A stretch of 64,000 nucleotides of DNA from contig NZ_CP151726.1 in the NCBI RefSeq assembly GCF_038443385.1, positions 2,356,001 through 2,420,000 on the forward strand. Reading direction: 5' to 3'. A program made the translations under genes and the position numbers. Positions 1 to 8,905 of the stretch are shown here, piece by piece. This DNA comes from Stieleria varia. Its GTDB lineage: Bacteria; Planctomycetota; Planctomycetia; Pirellulales; Pirellulaceae. Below the pieces are notes generated by a model. The model was given only the letters and a program-made list of their open reading frames with translations, had not been told where the DNA came from and ran no database searches. Positions within the stretch are counted from its first letter, which is position 1. Each line of letters starts with the position of its first letter.

Positions 1-2022
1 CGCAACCAGCTCTTGGACTCGCAATTCGATCGGTTGCGTAAAGCTAAACGCATTACCGGGAACTTCTTTGATCAACGCGGCTTGCATTTCCTCGATCAAA
101 TCGGCTTTGGAGCGACCTTCACCGTAGTCGGCATTCGGGTCGAGTCTGACAAAGATGTCCGTTTGATAAACACCCATGGGGTCGTTGGCAATCTCTGGAC
201 GGCCGGTTTTAGAAACGACCGTCTCGACTTGAGGAAACTTCAGCAATGTGCGTTCCATCGCTTTGGTCATGTCGATGGACGTTTCGAGTGAGACGCTGGG
301 CAGTCGTGTTGCTTGGATGGCAATGTCACCCTCGTCCAGCTTGGGTACAAACTCCACACCGAATCCACTGGCCAGGATAACACTGCCCACAAACAATACG
401 ACCGAACTGCCGAACATCAAGAGCGGCTTTTTCATGGCGAACATCAGCATCGGTCGATAGGTTGATTTCAACTGGCGAACCACAAAAGTCTCACGCTGTT
501 TCACGCGTCGAGCGAGAAACAATGACGCCAACACGGGCATCACGGTCACCGACAGGATCAATGCCGACGAGAGTGCCGTCATGAAAGTGAAAGCCATCGG
601 CCGAAACATCTTGCCTTCCATTCCTTGCAAACTCAGGATCGGAAGGAAAACGATGATCACGATCAGTCCTGCAAAGAGTATGGGCTTACCGACCTCCTTT
701 GCCGATTCACGGAAAACGCCTTCGGGAACATGATCGCCGTCGTGTTCTTTTTGATATTGCATGGCCCGTCGAACACAGTTCTCGACCATCACGACTGCCC
801 CGTCGACGATCACGCCAAAGTCGACCGCGCCGAGGCTCATCAGGTTGGCTGAAACACCGGCATAACGCATCGCGATCAACGCACACATCGCAGACAACGG
901 AATTGCTGCCGCCACAATCAACCCGGCTCGCACGTCACCCAACAGCACAAACAGGGTCACAATCACAAGAATCACGCCCAATCCGATATTCTCGCCGACC
1001 GTGTGAATCGTTTTGGCGACCAGTTCCGTTCGATCGTAGAACGTGTCGATCACGATGCCTGTGGGTAGCGTTTTCTGGATTTCTGAGATCTTGGCTTTTA
1101 CATCGCCGACGACCTGACGCGAATTGCCCCCCATCAGCATCATCACCATGCCGACGACTGCCTCGCGGTTCCCATCGCGAGTCACTGCTCCTTGGCGAAG
1201 CATCGGGGCAAATTCGACGTTGGCGATGTCGGCGATGCGAATCGGAGTTCCTTCGCGACTCTCCAAGACGATCATTCGAATGTCGTCGAGCGATCCAACC
1301 AAGCCTTCGCCTCGAATCAACCGTTGCTCGGCATTGTGCGCGATGTATCCGCCGCCGGCATTCCCATTGTTCTGCTGCAGCGCATCCATGACTTGGGTCA
1401 ACGAAATGTCATAGTTTTGCAACTTGGCAGGGTCAATCTGCACCTCGTACGTCTTTAACGATCCGCCGAACGTGTTGACTTCGATCACGCCAGGAACGCT
1501 GCGAAGTTGAAACGCGATTTGCCAATCCAACACGGTACGAAGATCGGTTAGCGAATGGTCGTATCCTGGTTCGGCGCGAACTTCGAACTGATAGATCTCG
1601 CTCATCCCCGTGGCAATCGGCCCGAGTTCCGGCGTGCCCATTCCTGGCGGGATATCTTCGCGAGCTTTCAGCAGTCTCTCGCTGATCAAGTTTCTCGCCC
1701 AATAGATGTCGGTCCCCTCTTCGAATGCGACCGTGACGGCCGAGAGTCCGAAGCGACTGATCGACCGGATCTCATCGACCTTGGGGATCCCGCTCATCGC
1801 GTTTTCAATCGGGAACGTAATGAACTGTTCGACTTCGACCGGGCCGAGAGCGGGCGAGTTGGTAAGCACTTGCACTTGCACGTTTGTCAGGTCGGGAACC
1901 GCGTCAAGCGGGATCGTTGCGGCGGCGAAAAATCCCATCCCAAGAATCGCCAGTGACGACAGGATGACAATGAATCGGTTGTTGAGAGAAAAATCGATGA
2001 CGAAGTTGACCATCTTATTCAT
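1..2022 (-). CDS. Heavy-metal efflux RND transporter, CzcA type (3' partial)
   Basis: Inner-membrane proton-driven pump of a tripartite metal efflux system. The reading frame is open from ATG at 2022 to the window edge: about 674 residues, so roughly the last third of a usual ~1040-residue protein is missing. The N-terminus reads MNKMVNFVIDFSLNNRFIVI with the first TM helix, then a periplasmic porter domain. TM4 carries DFGVIVDGAVVMVEN near residues 395-410, the two-aspartate proton-relay signature of the divalent-cation (CzcA) branch rather than the Cu/Ag (CusA) form. The start overlaps the adaptor's stop by 8 bp and is preceded by TTAGGAG, so translation is probably coupled. The exact metal cannot be read from the sequence. 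Confidence 0.93.
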   Translation of the reverse strand, partial: MNKMVNFVIDFSLNNRFIVILSSLAILGMGFFAAATIPLDAVPDLTNVQVQVLTNSPALGPVEVEQFITFPIENAMSGIPKVDEIRSISRFGLSAVTVAFEEGTDIYWARNLISERLLKAREDIPPGMGTPELGPIATGMSEIYQFEVRAEPGYDHSLTDLRTVLDWQIAFQLRSVPGVIEVNTFGGSLKTYEVQIDPAKLQNYDISLTQVMDALQQNNGNAGGGYIAHNAEQRLIRGEGLVGSLDDIRMIVLESREGTPIRIADIANVEFAPMLRQGAVTRDGNREAVVGMVMMLMGGNSRQVVGDVKAKISEIQKTLPTGIVIDTFYDRTELVAKTIHTVGENIGLGVILVIVTLFVLLGDVRAGLIVAAAIPLSAMCALIAMRYAGVSANLMSLGAVDFGVIVDGAVVMVENCVRRAMQYQKEHDGDHVPEGVFRESAKEVGKPILFAGLIVIIVFLPILSLQGMEGKMFRPMAFTFMTALSSALILSVTVMPVLASLFLARRVKQRETFVVRQLKSTYRPMLMFAMKKPLLMFGSSVVLFVGSVILASGFGVEFVPKLDEGDIAIQATRLPSVSLETSIDMTKAMERTLLKFPQVETVVSKTGRPEIANDPMGVYQTDIFVRLDPNADYGEGRSKADLIEEMQAALIKEVPGNAFSFTQPIELRVQELVA

Positions 2023-3490
2023 CTCCTAACAAATCAGCGAGTAATTGTGACTTCAAGATGAATCCGCCGGCGGTCACGACCGACTCACCTTTCTGCAGAC
2101 CTGAACGAATGACGATGGAATTCCCGCTTGTCGGTCCCACGATGACATCTCGACGCAGGAATTGATCGTTTCCTTGATGTACAAAGACGAACTGCTTTCC
2201 CTCGTGCTGCTGCACCGCTGTCGCAGGAATCACGACGGATTCGGATTGTCGGATCGGCAATTCGATGTTGACAAACATGCCGGGTTTTAGGCGGTGGTCA
2301 GCGTTTTCCGCGATCGCCCGCAGCGAAATTGTGCGAGTGGCTTCGTCCATGATCTCGCCGGTGTAGAAAACCTTGGCGTTGAAAATGTGGTCAGGCAATG
2401 CGTCGTTGTGCAGCGTGATCGTCTGGTCTTTGAAGGAATCCAAGAACGGCAGATGCTCTTCGTAAACGTTCGCGGTGACCCAAACGGTGGACAGATCAGC
2501 AATGCTGAGCAACATCACATCGGGACGCACTTGCTCTCGCAGCACGACATCCTTTGACAGTACCGTGCCATCAAAGGGAGCTCGGATCGCGTAATGAGAA
2601 AGCGTTTCGCCCTGTTTCGCGGGGTCAATCTCTGCAATGTCTTCTGCATCGACGTTTAGAATTTGCAGGTTGGTTGCAGCAACCAGTACCTTGGCTTCGG
2701 CCTCCTTGACGGCCTGGTTGGACATCAAGGTGGTGGTCCGTAACTCGTGGTGAATCTGTTCGATGCGAGCTTGAAAGGTTGCTTGGTCGGCGTTGCGTTT
2801 TGCGGTCGCTGTCAGCAGCGTTTTCCCGGAAACGGCACCCGATTGGGAAACTCCCTTCAGACGCTCGACATCCGCCTCCGACTTCAAGAATGCCGCATAG
2901 GATGCCAGGGCACGCTCGCGAAAATCGCCCATTGGACGATCGCGGAATTGAGACTCTATCTCTTGGATATCGACGTTGGCTCGCAATGCTTGCAGCAACT
3001 CAGTGGCGTTCGTAGCGATCGCGGATTGCAAGTCATTCTTGGCGCGGGCAAGCTCTAGCTGCAGTCGAGCTTGATAAAGAGTAAGCTTGGCCGAACCTAC
3101 TTCGCGGCTGTGGATCACCGCCAATCGATCGTTTGATTTGACGGTCTGTCCGAGTCGGACGGATACATCATCGACGGTCCCCTCAACCATCGAATAGATG
3201 TGAGCCACGCGATCTTGGTTGAGCGAGATTTTTCCGGTCAGCCGCAAAGTCTTCTCAAAAGGTTCGTGACGTACTGGCGCGAGCTGGATTCCAGATGCCC
3301 GCCATTGGTCCTTTGGCAGGCTGATGACGGCCGGCGCGTCGGAATCGATCGCTTTCGCAGGGGGCTCAGGCGGCTGAGCCGAAACAGCATGCCATCCTGA
3401 GTTCAGTGGAAGTGCTGCTATCAAGGCCAGCATCAAACGGCCATGCCTGCGATGCCAGGTAAAGGACAGGAGGTAGTTTCGATTGATCAT
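2015..3490 (-). CDS. Efflux RND periplasmic adaptor subunit (CzcB/HlyD family)
   Basis: Membrane-fusion protein linking the RND pump to an outer-membrane channel. I start it at ATG 3490 (MINRNYLLSF), with GGAG five bases upstream, giving 491 residues; an ORF start 54 bp upstream has no such support. An export signal runs to about residue 40 (ending near AVSAQPPEPP). Two halves of a lipoyl-like barrel-sandwich domain (HIYSMVEGTVDDVSVRLGQT and APFDGTVLSKDVVLREQV) flank a long helical hairpin rich in Ala, Leu, Glu and Arg. A beta-barrel and membrane-proximal domain follow, ending QLLADLLGDE. It lies directly upstream of and overlaps the pump gene, the standard order. No outer-membrane channel gene is visible on this side. 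Confidence 0.93.
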   Translation of the reverse strand: MINRNYLLSFTWHRRHGRLMLALIAALPLNSGWHAVSAQPPEPPAKAIDSDAPAVISLPKDQWRASGIQLAPVRHEPFEKTLRLTGKISLNQDRVAHIYSMVEGTVDDVSVRLGQTVKSNDRLAVIHSREVGSAKLTLYQARLQLELARAKNDLQSAIATNATELLQALRANVDIQEIESQFRDRPMGDFRERALASYAAFLKSEADVERLKGVSQSGAVSGKTLLTATAKRNADQATFQARIEQIHHELRTTTLMSNQAVKEAEAKVLVAATNLQILNVDAEDIAEIDPAKQGETLSHYAIRAPFDGTVLSKDVVLREQVRPDVMLLSIADLSTVWVTANVYEEHLPFLDSFKDQTITLHNDALPDHIFNAKVFYTGEIMDEATRTISLRAIAENADHRLKPGMFVNIELPIRQSESVVIPATAVQQHEGKQFVFVHQGNDQFLRRDVIVGPTSGNSIVIRSGLQKGESVVTAGGFILKSQLLADLLGDE

Positions 3491-3720
3491 GAGGACTCCG
3501 GCAAGAATGTTTTTGTCGAGAAAGACAAGGCAGGTAAACGGCAACGTTTGGCTTCAGTGATTTTGCTGGCTTGCCACGCGCGAGATGGATGCAGACGGTG
3601 TCGGCAATGATGTGAGACCGCTCGTCATGACACATCAATACACGACCGAGCAGGCAAACCAGCCGACAGGATCAAAGACTCGTTCGCGAGCAACCCAACG
3701 CGATCAGAGGACTCGCTGAG

Positions 3721-4197
3721 TTAACAACGAATGACGCCAAGAAGCTCAGGCAGAGAGTGGCGAAACGCCAGTAAGCCAGTCGTCGTGAAAGAGTGACGAT
3801 GGTTCATCGGGACGGGAGGCGAAATGATAGAACTTTGCCAAATCCAAGCGTCCAGCTTCGACTCGCAGGGATGGTCGCTGGCTGCGAAATTCATGTTGTC
3901 CAGCGAAGGGATGCATAGTGCCCTGGAACCACTGTCATCGCCCCCGATGTCAGTGACCCTCATGACGGTGTCCATCCGAAGGACCCAATGCCAATGCCAG
4001 CCCGATGGCCAGTCGTCAGCGTTGGCAAGTCCGCCATGACAAGTTTGCAGATGCAACGCCATCTGTTGCTCGGACCAACCAAGCCCGCCGTCGCTGTGAC
4101 AATGTCCCATCGGAACGGGCGCAGCCCATAACACAACCGATAGCAGTACCAGCTTGGAGACGGCAGATGACAAGCGTTTGTGCAACCTGGGTGGCAT
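3721..4197 (-). CDS. Small exported His/Trp-rich hypothetical protein
   Basis: A 158-residue protein I do not recognise. It begins MPPRLHKRLSSAVSKLVLLS, a plausible signal peptide ending near APVPMG. The mature part is rich in His, Trp and Cys (GHCHSDGG, WHWHWVL, HLQTCHGG), which could bind metal. It lies upstream of the RND adaptor on the same strand, separated by about 230 bp, so co-regulation with the efflux genes is plausible but inferred. A shifted ORF reading through the neighbouring 15-bp tandem repeats overlaps its 5' end; I prefer this frame because of the signal peptide. Confidence 0.6.
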   Translation of the reverse strand: MPPRLHKRLSSAVSKLVLLSVVLWAAPVPMGHCHSDGGLGWSEQQMALHLQTCHGGLANADDWPSGWHWHWVLRMDTVMRVTDIGGDDSGSRALCIPSLDNMNFAASDHPCESKLDAWIWQSSIISPPVPMNHRHSFTTTGLLAFRHSLPELLGVIRC

Positions 4198-4343
4198 CGA
4201 CGTTCACGAACGCAAAGCAACGAAGGGAAGATGCGGAAAATTCACTTTTCAGAATAGTTGCGGGGTCGTCAAGAGTCAACCGGCAAGAGGGGGGGGCGCC
4301 GCCTTGGTTGTGAACGCTATCGACGCAAACGCTGGCCAACGCC

Positions 4344-4448
4344 GACCACTGCGGCAAGGACCACTGCGGCAAGGACCACTGCGGCAAGGACCACTGCGGC
4401 AAGGACCACTGCGGCAAGGACCACTGCGGCAAGGACCACTGCGGCAAG
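4344..4448. repeat. Seven tandem copies of a 15-bp repeat
   Basis: The unit GACCACTGCGGCAAG is repeated seven times without a mismatch (105 bp). Because 15 is divisible by three, every frame stays open; one frame reads DHCGK repeated, but a TGA lies at 4311 and no ATG follows it before the repeats. It lies between the His-rich protein gene and a fragment of a response-regulator 3' end. Confidence 0.95.
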
Positions 4449-4465
4449 GAGACCTGTCAGCCGAC

Positions 4466-4508
4466 CTCCTCTGTCGCATACTCGGTCATGGTGACGGGGG
4501 CCATGAGG
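4466..4508. repeat. Left 43-bp direct repeat (response-regulator 3' end fragment)
   Basis: These 43 bp match 8933-8975 at 41 of 43 positions in the same orientation. On the minus strand they encode LMAPVTMTEYATEE, close to the C-terminus of the HD-GYP response regulator (LMAPITMAEYATEE), followed by VG and a stop. The ISAs1 element begins at the next base. Confidence 0.85.
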
Positions 4509-5757
4509 CAGGGCGATTGCACGGCGATTTACCGACTGAAAACGACCTTTTCCATGTAGTCATCGTCCCACCCGGCGGTGAGCCGCCTGTTCTTGACTCC
4601 ACACTTCGCAGTTTTCTCTTGCTTGAGCAAGCGTAAGGCCGTCCGTCTAAGCGTGCTGAAGTTCTCGTCACCATGACCTTTGCGAATGCGACATTGGTCT
4701 TCGCCAAACGTCACGTCCAACTGCCAATGACAGCTGTTCTCGATGCCCCAGTGGTTACGCACAGCACAGGCAAACGATTCTCCTTCAAGTGTTTTGCTGA
4801 GTATGTAATAACGCACTGCGATCTCGTCGCCCTTTCGACGTTCCGTGTTGTTGATCGACATACCGATGGCACTGAGATTTTTCCAACGACTGGCGTCTGG
4901 AAGATCGCTGGGAACCTTGCACAAGTAGTAGCTACGCTCATCCACACGTCCGTGATCGGTCTCCTTCGTGTGATGTTCAAACACCTCGATTCGGGCAAAG
5001 TCATCCTCAAGATGATCCAAGAAGAAGGCCTTGATTCCCTCGTGAAGTGTCGGTTGGTTCCCTTTCACTGCCAAGCAATAGTCCGCACCTTCGTCAACGA
5101 TCTTTGCAGCGATCTCTGTTTGGCAGCCCATTGCATCAATCGTTACCAAACCTCCGGAAACGTCGATGATTTCCAGCAATTTAGGAATCGCTGTGATCTC
5201 GTTGCTCTTCGCATCGACCACCGTTTGTCCAAGGCTGATGTGGTTAGCCGTCGCCCATGCACTGACCATGTGGATGGCAGCTTTGCCGGTCGCAGTGTCG
5301 TAGCTTCTGCGAAGAGTCTTGCCGTCGATCGCAATGACTTGGCCATCGGTGATCTTGTGAAGCTGAGTGATCCATTCGAGCAGCATCGGTTCAAACTCTT
5401 CAGGTTTGACCGCATTGAGGATGGCGTTGAAACGATCGTGCGATGGAACTCCTGCGGTCATATCCAGGAACTTGGAGAACCATTCTTTCTTTGTGTTGGC
5501 AAACTTAGCGATCGCAACGAAATCATCCGCACCAGCGATCACCGCACAGATCGTCATAAAGAGAATATTGACAAGCGGATAAATCGGCTCGCCCGGTCGT
5601 GGATCGGAAACGGTATTAAGTTTTTCAATCAGTGAAGCAGAGCGTTCCATCAAGCCAATCCTGAGCGAGTCGATTCGCCCAGCCACTGCATCTCAGCGAC
5701 CCAAACACGAATCTTCGCTCATCTTCGCAAATTACCCAGTGTGGCGCAATCGCCCTG
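4509..5757 (-). mobile_element. ISAs1-family insertion sequence
   Basis: About 1249 bp bounded by 12-bp perfect inverted ends CAGGGCGATTGC (4509-4520 and its complement at 5746-5757), enclosing one transposase gene. No target-site duplication is visible (CCATGAGG on the left, CTGGCAAT on the right), so a rearrangement may have occurred at one end after insertion. Confidence 0.85.
4529..5650 (-). CDS. ISAs1-family DDE transposase
   Basis: Catalyses transposition of the surrounding IS. I take ATG 5650 (MERSASLIEKLNTVSDPRPG), which has AGGA eight bases upstream, giving 373 residues, normal for the family; a GTG start at 5686 would add 12 residues. The N-terminal motif YPLVNILFMTICAVIAGADD, the HDRFN stretch and the DDE residues are present: IDGKTLRRSYD, DAMGCQTEIAAKIVDEGADY with LAVKGNQP, and the late NHWGIENSCHWQLDVTFGED. 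The frame is intact to its stop, which lies 20 bp inside the left inverted repeat. Confidence 0.93.
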   Translation of the reverse strand: MERSASLIEKLNTVSDPRPGEPIYPLVNILFMTICAVIAGADDFVAIAKFANTKKEWFSKFLDMTAGVPSHDRFNAILNAVKPEEFEPMLLEWITQLHKITDGQVIAIDGKTLRRSYDTATGKAAIHMVSAWATANHISLGQTVVDAKSNEITAIPKLLEIIDVSGGLVTIDAMGCQTEIAAKIVDEGADYCLAVKGNQPTLHEGIKAFFLDHLEDDFARIEVFEHHTKETDHGRVDERSYYLCKVPSDLPDASRWKNLSAIGMSINNTERRKGDEIAVRYYILSKTLEGESFACAVRNHWGIENSCHWQLDVTFGEDQCRIRKGHGDENFSTLRRTALRLLKQEKTAKCGVKNRRLTAGWDDDYMEKVVFSR

Positions 5758-5789
5758 CTGGCAATCCACACCAAATTTGTGAGAAAGCT

Positions 5790-6822
5790 ATGATTCGAAA
5801 GCTTATCTGCATCCCTATTGCATTTTGGTGTTTTGTGTTCCCCTCAAAGCAGACGATGCATCGCCCTCCTTTTCTGGAGCTGCGGGGCGTGTGACCGCTG
5901 TTGTGGATATTGTGAGCGAAAGGCAAAGAGTTCCGCTGGGTACGCTCGCGTCAAGCTCGACCAATCCAGTTTCGATTGAGCTAAGAAATCCAACGACGGA
6001 ACCTATCACTCTTCTTGAGGCTACCGTTTCTTGCGGATGCATGGCGGTATCAACAACTAATGCGAAGATTGATCCAGGCAAGACCTGTCGGTTTTCATTA
6101 TCAATCAAGACCGGTCCCATGTCTGGACCCAACGAAAAAAGTGTGATTTTGCACTGCCGGACATCCTCCGGCGAAAAAATTGCAAAGAGAATTGAATTTA
6201 CCTTCTTGGTAACTAATCGCTTTGAGTTATATATGCCGATTAGGCGTTTGACAGTAGATCCAAATGAAAGGTCTGAGAAGTATCTTGACTTTGTTTTGCG
6301 CGGGTTTCGTGGGTTTGACTTAAGCCGTGTTTCTTTAACGGTTTCGGGTGTTGAGGGAGAGGTTACTCGAACACCAATGGGCCCTAGCGGTGAAGCTTCC
6401 AGTGCTGAGCATTGCAGGGTTGCCCTAAAAAACGATGTAATAGTCGACCGCCCCCTCCAAATGGTTTTGGTCGCTCGTGAAGACGGTGATCCTGCTGATT
6501 CGCATAGTATTACCGAGCGTGTCGTGGTGCTTAAGAAGGAACAGGTTTCCATTAGCCCACAGAGCCCTCGCGTGGTGAACGGGAGAATAGTTCTGATCGC
6601 AAGGTTATTGACTCCGCCTACGGATTCACCGCTATTTGAGTTAATGTAGGGTGAGCTAACGCGTGCGCCGTATACAACGACAAGTCTATCCCCTCAATTG
6701 TACCGTCTTGAGTTCTCACCAATCGGATTGACACAGGCTCCCGCTTCATTGTCAACGAAGATGAACGGCAATGCGTTTGAAATTCCTTTGTCAACCATCC
6801 ACTTTTCTGGAACTGATATATG
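5790..6822 (+). pseudogene. DUF1573-like secreted protein gene with a frameshift and an in-frame TAG
   Basis: The longest intact frame (5825-6649, 274 codons from TTG) contains a DUF1573/ASH-like domain (VSIELRNPTTEPITLLEATV, SCGCM, KIDPGKTC). It lacks a normal start. A good ATG at 5790 with upstream GAGAAAG opens a signal peptide, MIRKLICIPIAFWCFVFPSK, in the neighbouring frame; a one-base loss, perhaps in CCCC near 5840, would join the two. At the other end the frame stops at TAG (6647-6649) but stays open for 57 more codons to a TGA at 6820 that overlaps the next gene's ATG (ATGA), the usual geometry of coupled genes. I therefore read 5790-6822 as one gene with two lesions. A functional protein from 5825-6649 cannot be excluded. 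Confidence 0.6.
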
Positions 6823-7800
6823 ACAGCATTTCGAGCTATTCGGTCATTGAGGATAATTGCATGTGTCCTGATTCTCCACGGTATCACGACACCTACCACG
6901 GGCAAGGCAGATGACGGCATGCTGTCATCCAAGCAAGGATTTCACGCAATAGTGCTTGAATCGGTCGCCGCGCGTGCGGAAGTATCTTCAGGAGAGTTTA
7001 AGTATACAATAGTGCAATACCAGGAAGAGGGAGAAGACTTCGAGTGGAAAAAGGAGGGTGTGTTTGCGTACGATGAAAGGCAAAGCCTTAGTATTCACTG
7101 GTTTTTGCATACCTTTGGTAAGAAGGCAAAAGACCCAAACCCATGGGGCGCAACCCCTGGAAATGGAATTGCCATCCAAACCGACGATGGTATTCAGTAT
7201 CGGGGTGGCGCATTGTTTTCGCCTCAATTAGCACTGGCACGTTTACCTGTGTCTGACCGGACCAGAAAAATTGCTGTTGGTACTTCGCCAAACACTTCTT
7301 TGTTTGTACCTTTTGAATGGAGGGCCTTTGGTTTTGCATTCTACGCAGACGTCGATCGGAACACGCCTTTCGACAAGGTAATTCCCAACTATCTTGCAGC
7401 CGAGGAGGTAGATATCCTGGAAATAAAACACAAGGACCTGCCAAAATCATTTCAACCAGTTGTCAATCGCGCGCGATACTTCAACTATGGCGGATGCGTT
7501 TTGTGTGTTGAAGTTGATCGAGATTACTGGGTTACCCGAGCCCGCTTCGCTAGCCCATCCAAGGCGTCGGCTCGTAGTGATGGAGGATATGTTGGTGAGT
7601 CTGTAATAAGCGAATGCACGGTTTACCTGGAACAAGTTAACGGCTACTGGGTACCTGCTCGTGCATTGTACAAGTCTGGTAAGCGGCGACTAGATTTCCA
7701 AATGGATTGGAAGTTCGTCAATCCGCCCGAGGGAAAGTTTGTGTTCTCCAAGGAAAGGCTTGAAGAAAACCTCCAAACCTCCTTTGTTCCTATACCCTAA
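6820..7800 (+). CDS. Exported hypothetical protein
   Basis: A 326-residue protein with no family I recognise. MTAFRAIRSLRIIACVLILH followed by GITTPTTGKADDG is a signal peptide. The mature part has alternating polar and hydrophobic strands (FKYTIVQYQEEGEDFEWKKE, GGYVGESVISECTVYLEQVN, NGYWVPARALYKSGKRRLDF), like planctomycete secreted proteins with beta-sheet folds. It starts in an ATGA overlap with the (extended) DUF1573-like gene upstream. It is the only undamaged member of this small cluster. DNA here is visibly richer in A+T than the flanking housekeeping regions, suggesting foreign origin or relaxed selection. Confidence 0.7.
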   Translation: MTAFRAIRSLRIIACVLILHGITTPTTGKADDGMLSSKQGFHAIVLESVAARAEVSSGEFKYTIVQYQEEGEDFEWKKEGVFAYDERQSLSIHWFLHTFGKKAKDPNPWGATPGNGIAIQTDDGIQYRGGALFSPQLALARLPVSDRTRKIAVGTSPNTSLFVPFEWRAFGFAFYADVDRNTPFDKVIPNYLAAEEVDILEIKHKDLPKSFQPVVNRARYFNYGGCVLCVEVDRDYWVTRARFASPSKASARSDGGYVGESVISECTVYLEQVNGYWVPARALYKSGKRRLDFQMDWKFVNPPEGKFVFSKERLEENLQTSFVPIP

Positions 7801-7815
7801 CACGAAGGTGTTGCG

Positions 7816-8379
7816 ATGAAATCTCTATTTCGCATCTTGTCATAAATAGTGCTCAGTAAACCGTGCGTTGCATTTAAGATGGGGCCTGCATACTCGCAAT
7901 GCTATGAACAAGCCGACGACGAATGCAGTGAGTACGCGTTTGGGCTCGCCGATCACCTTTGCAATACTGAACTTTGTTTGTCCGAGCATGTGTTCGACAG
8001 TATGGGGATTGCTCAGCATCAGAATGGATTTTGGACGATGAATTATGATTGCCCGCCTAATAAATACGAGGGGATTGTGCAGTCAGGGGCGTTTTATATG
8101 TGTGAAGAATTTGGCCCAGATGCTTTATTCGACAGGGCTCAAGCCACAACGACTGTCCACTGCGTAAAGATTAAGTACTGCGGCGGTAGCTGTAATAATA
8201 ATATTACGTCCGAAGTGTCAATGAATAAGACATATCAAGGCCTCACCAAAATTGTTCGCAAAGCGTTTTGCCCCAGCGGAAATGGTCCGTTCTTGAATTG
8301 CATTGAGCAGTTCGATGGCTGTGAGGTGCCGAGCACGCAATGTGAGGATGATTGCCCGGAGCTGCCACCTGATCCATGA
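7816..8379 (+). pseudogene. Cys-rich small secreted protein gene with a TAA inside the signal peptide
   Basis: ATG 7816 follows GAAGGTG and reads MKSLFRILS, then TAA (7843-7845), then in the same frame IVLSKPCVAF and 170 further codons to the stop at 8379. The interrupted stretch looks like a signal peptide, so this is probably a nonsense mutation; GTG 7849 could still start a 176-residue product without an export signal. The mature part is unusually rich in cysteine (YSQCYEQADDEC, CNTELCLSEH, KYCGGSCNNN, CEVPSTQCEDDCPE), implying disulfides in an extracytoplasmic protein. I do not recognise the family. It follows the preceding gene by 15 bp and probably belonged to its operon. Confidence 0.55.
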
Positions 8380-8652
8380 TAGAATTGGAAATTGAATCGC
8401 ATTTTGCGGGCTGATGGACTTATGGGATTCATACCCCGTAGATGTCCAGTTCCGGAAAACGCGTTTTTCTACGGCAGCGATTTTCGTTTGAAATTGAACG
8501 TCGGTTTCGACATGGATTTAAAAGGCATGAACTCCTTAGCACGCGTCCAAAATCTATTCCGTGTTTTTGAGTTTTGGGCGGATCGTGTAATTGAGATCGG
8601 GACAAGTTTCGCTTCGAGTGAGTTGAATCTTGCGAAACTCTGACGGGCTCAC

Positions 8653-8847
8653 TTGGCCGGATCTTACGAGATTGTCGTCGTGCAAATCGTGATGACCGAA
8701 GACTTGGCCAAAGAAGCCCATACGCATGGGAATACGGTGCCGCGTCGGTACGCGGATTACTACACCAGCGGCCTAGAAATCGAGATTCCTCAGGATCAAA
8801 CCAAGCCGATCGAAATTGTGATTGCCCAGGATTCAGACGGACAGTGA
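8653..8847 (+). pseudogene. Possible 3' fragment of a secreted-domain gene
   Basis: The frame after the TGA at 8641 reads GSYEIVVVQIVMTEDLAKEA and YADYYTSGLEIEIPQDQ to a stop at 8847, with TTG as its only early start. The strand-like pattern ending in a YADYYTSGL motif resembles the C-terminal part of the small carboxypeptidase-regulatory-like proteins common in planctomycetes; this is a recollection of pattern, not a search. The upstream 8392-8643 is open in the same frame but does not read like the missing half. A remnant of a larger gene is the most likely explanation. Confidence 0.3.
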
Positions 8848-8905
8848 TTCAGATGGACAGTGACAGTTGCTGAAGCGACCGGTCTGATTTGCTTGAGACC
8901 GAAAT

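Noticed and set aside
4016-4447. Minus-strand frame starting MPQWSLPQWS through the 15-bp repeats
   Set aside because: The repeat keeps all frames open; this frame overlaps the His-rich exported protein, which has a signal peptide and a better start.
4673-5635. 320-codon plus-strand frame opposite the ISAs1 transposase
   Set aside because: Antisense shadow of an intact transposase with DDE motifs.
6647-7845. Stop-codon recoding (TAG and TAA read through)
   Set aside because: TAG, TAA and TGA all end intact genes elsewhere in the window, and no recoding element is visible; mutation is simpler.
8392-8643. 83-codon ORF from TTG
   Set aside because: No ribosome-binding site, signal peptide or recognisable composition; reported only as part of a possible remnant.
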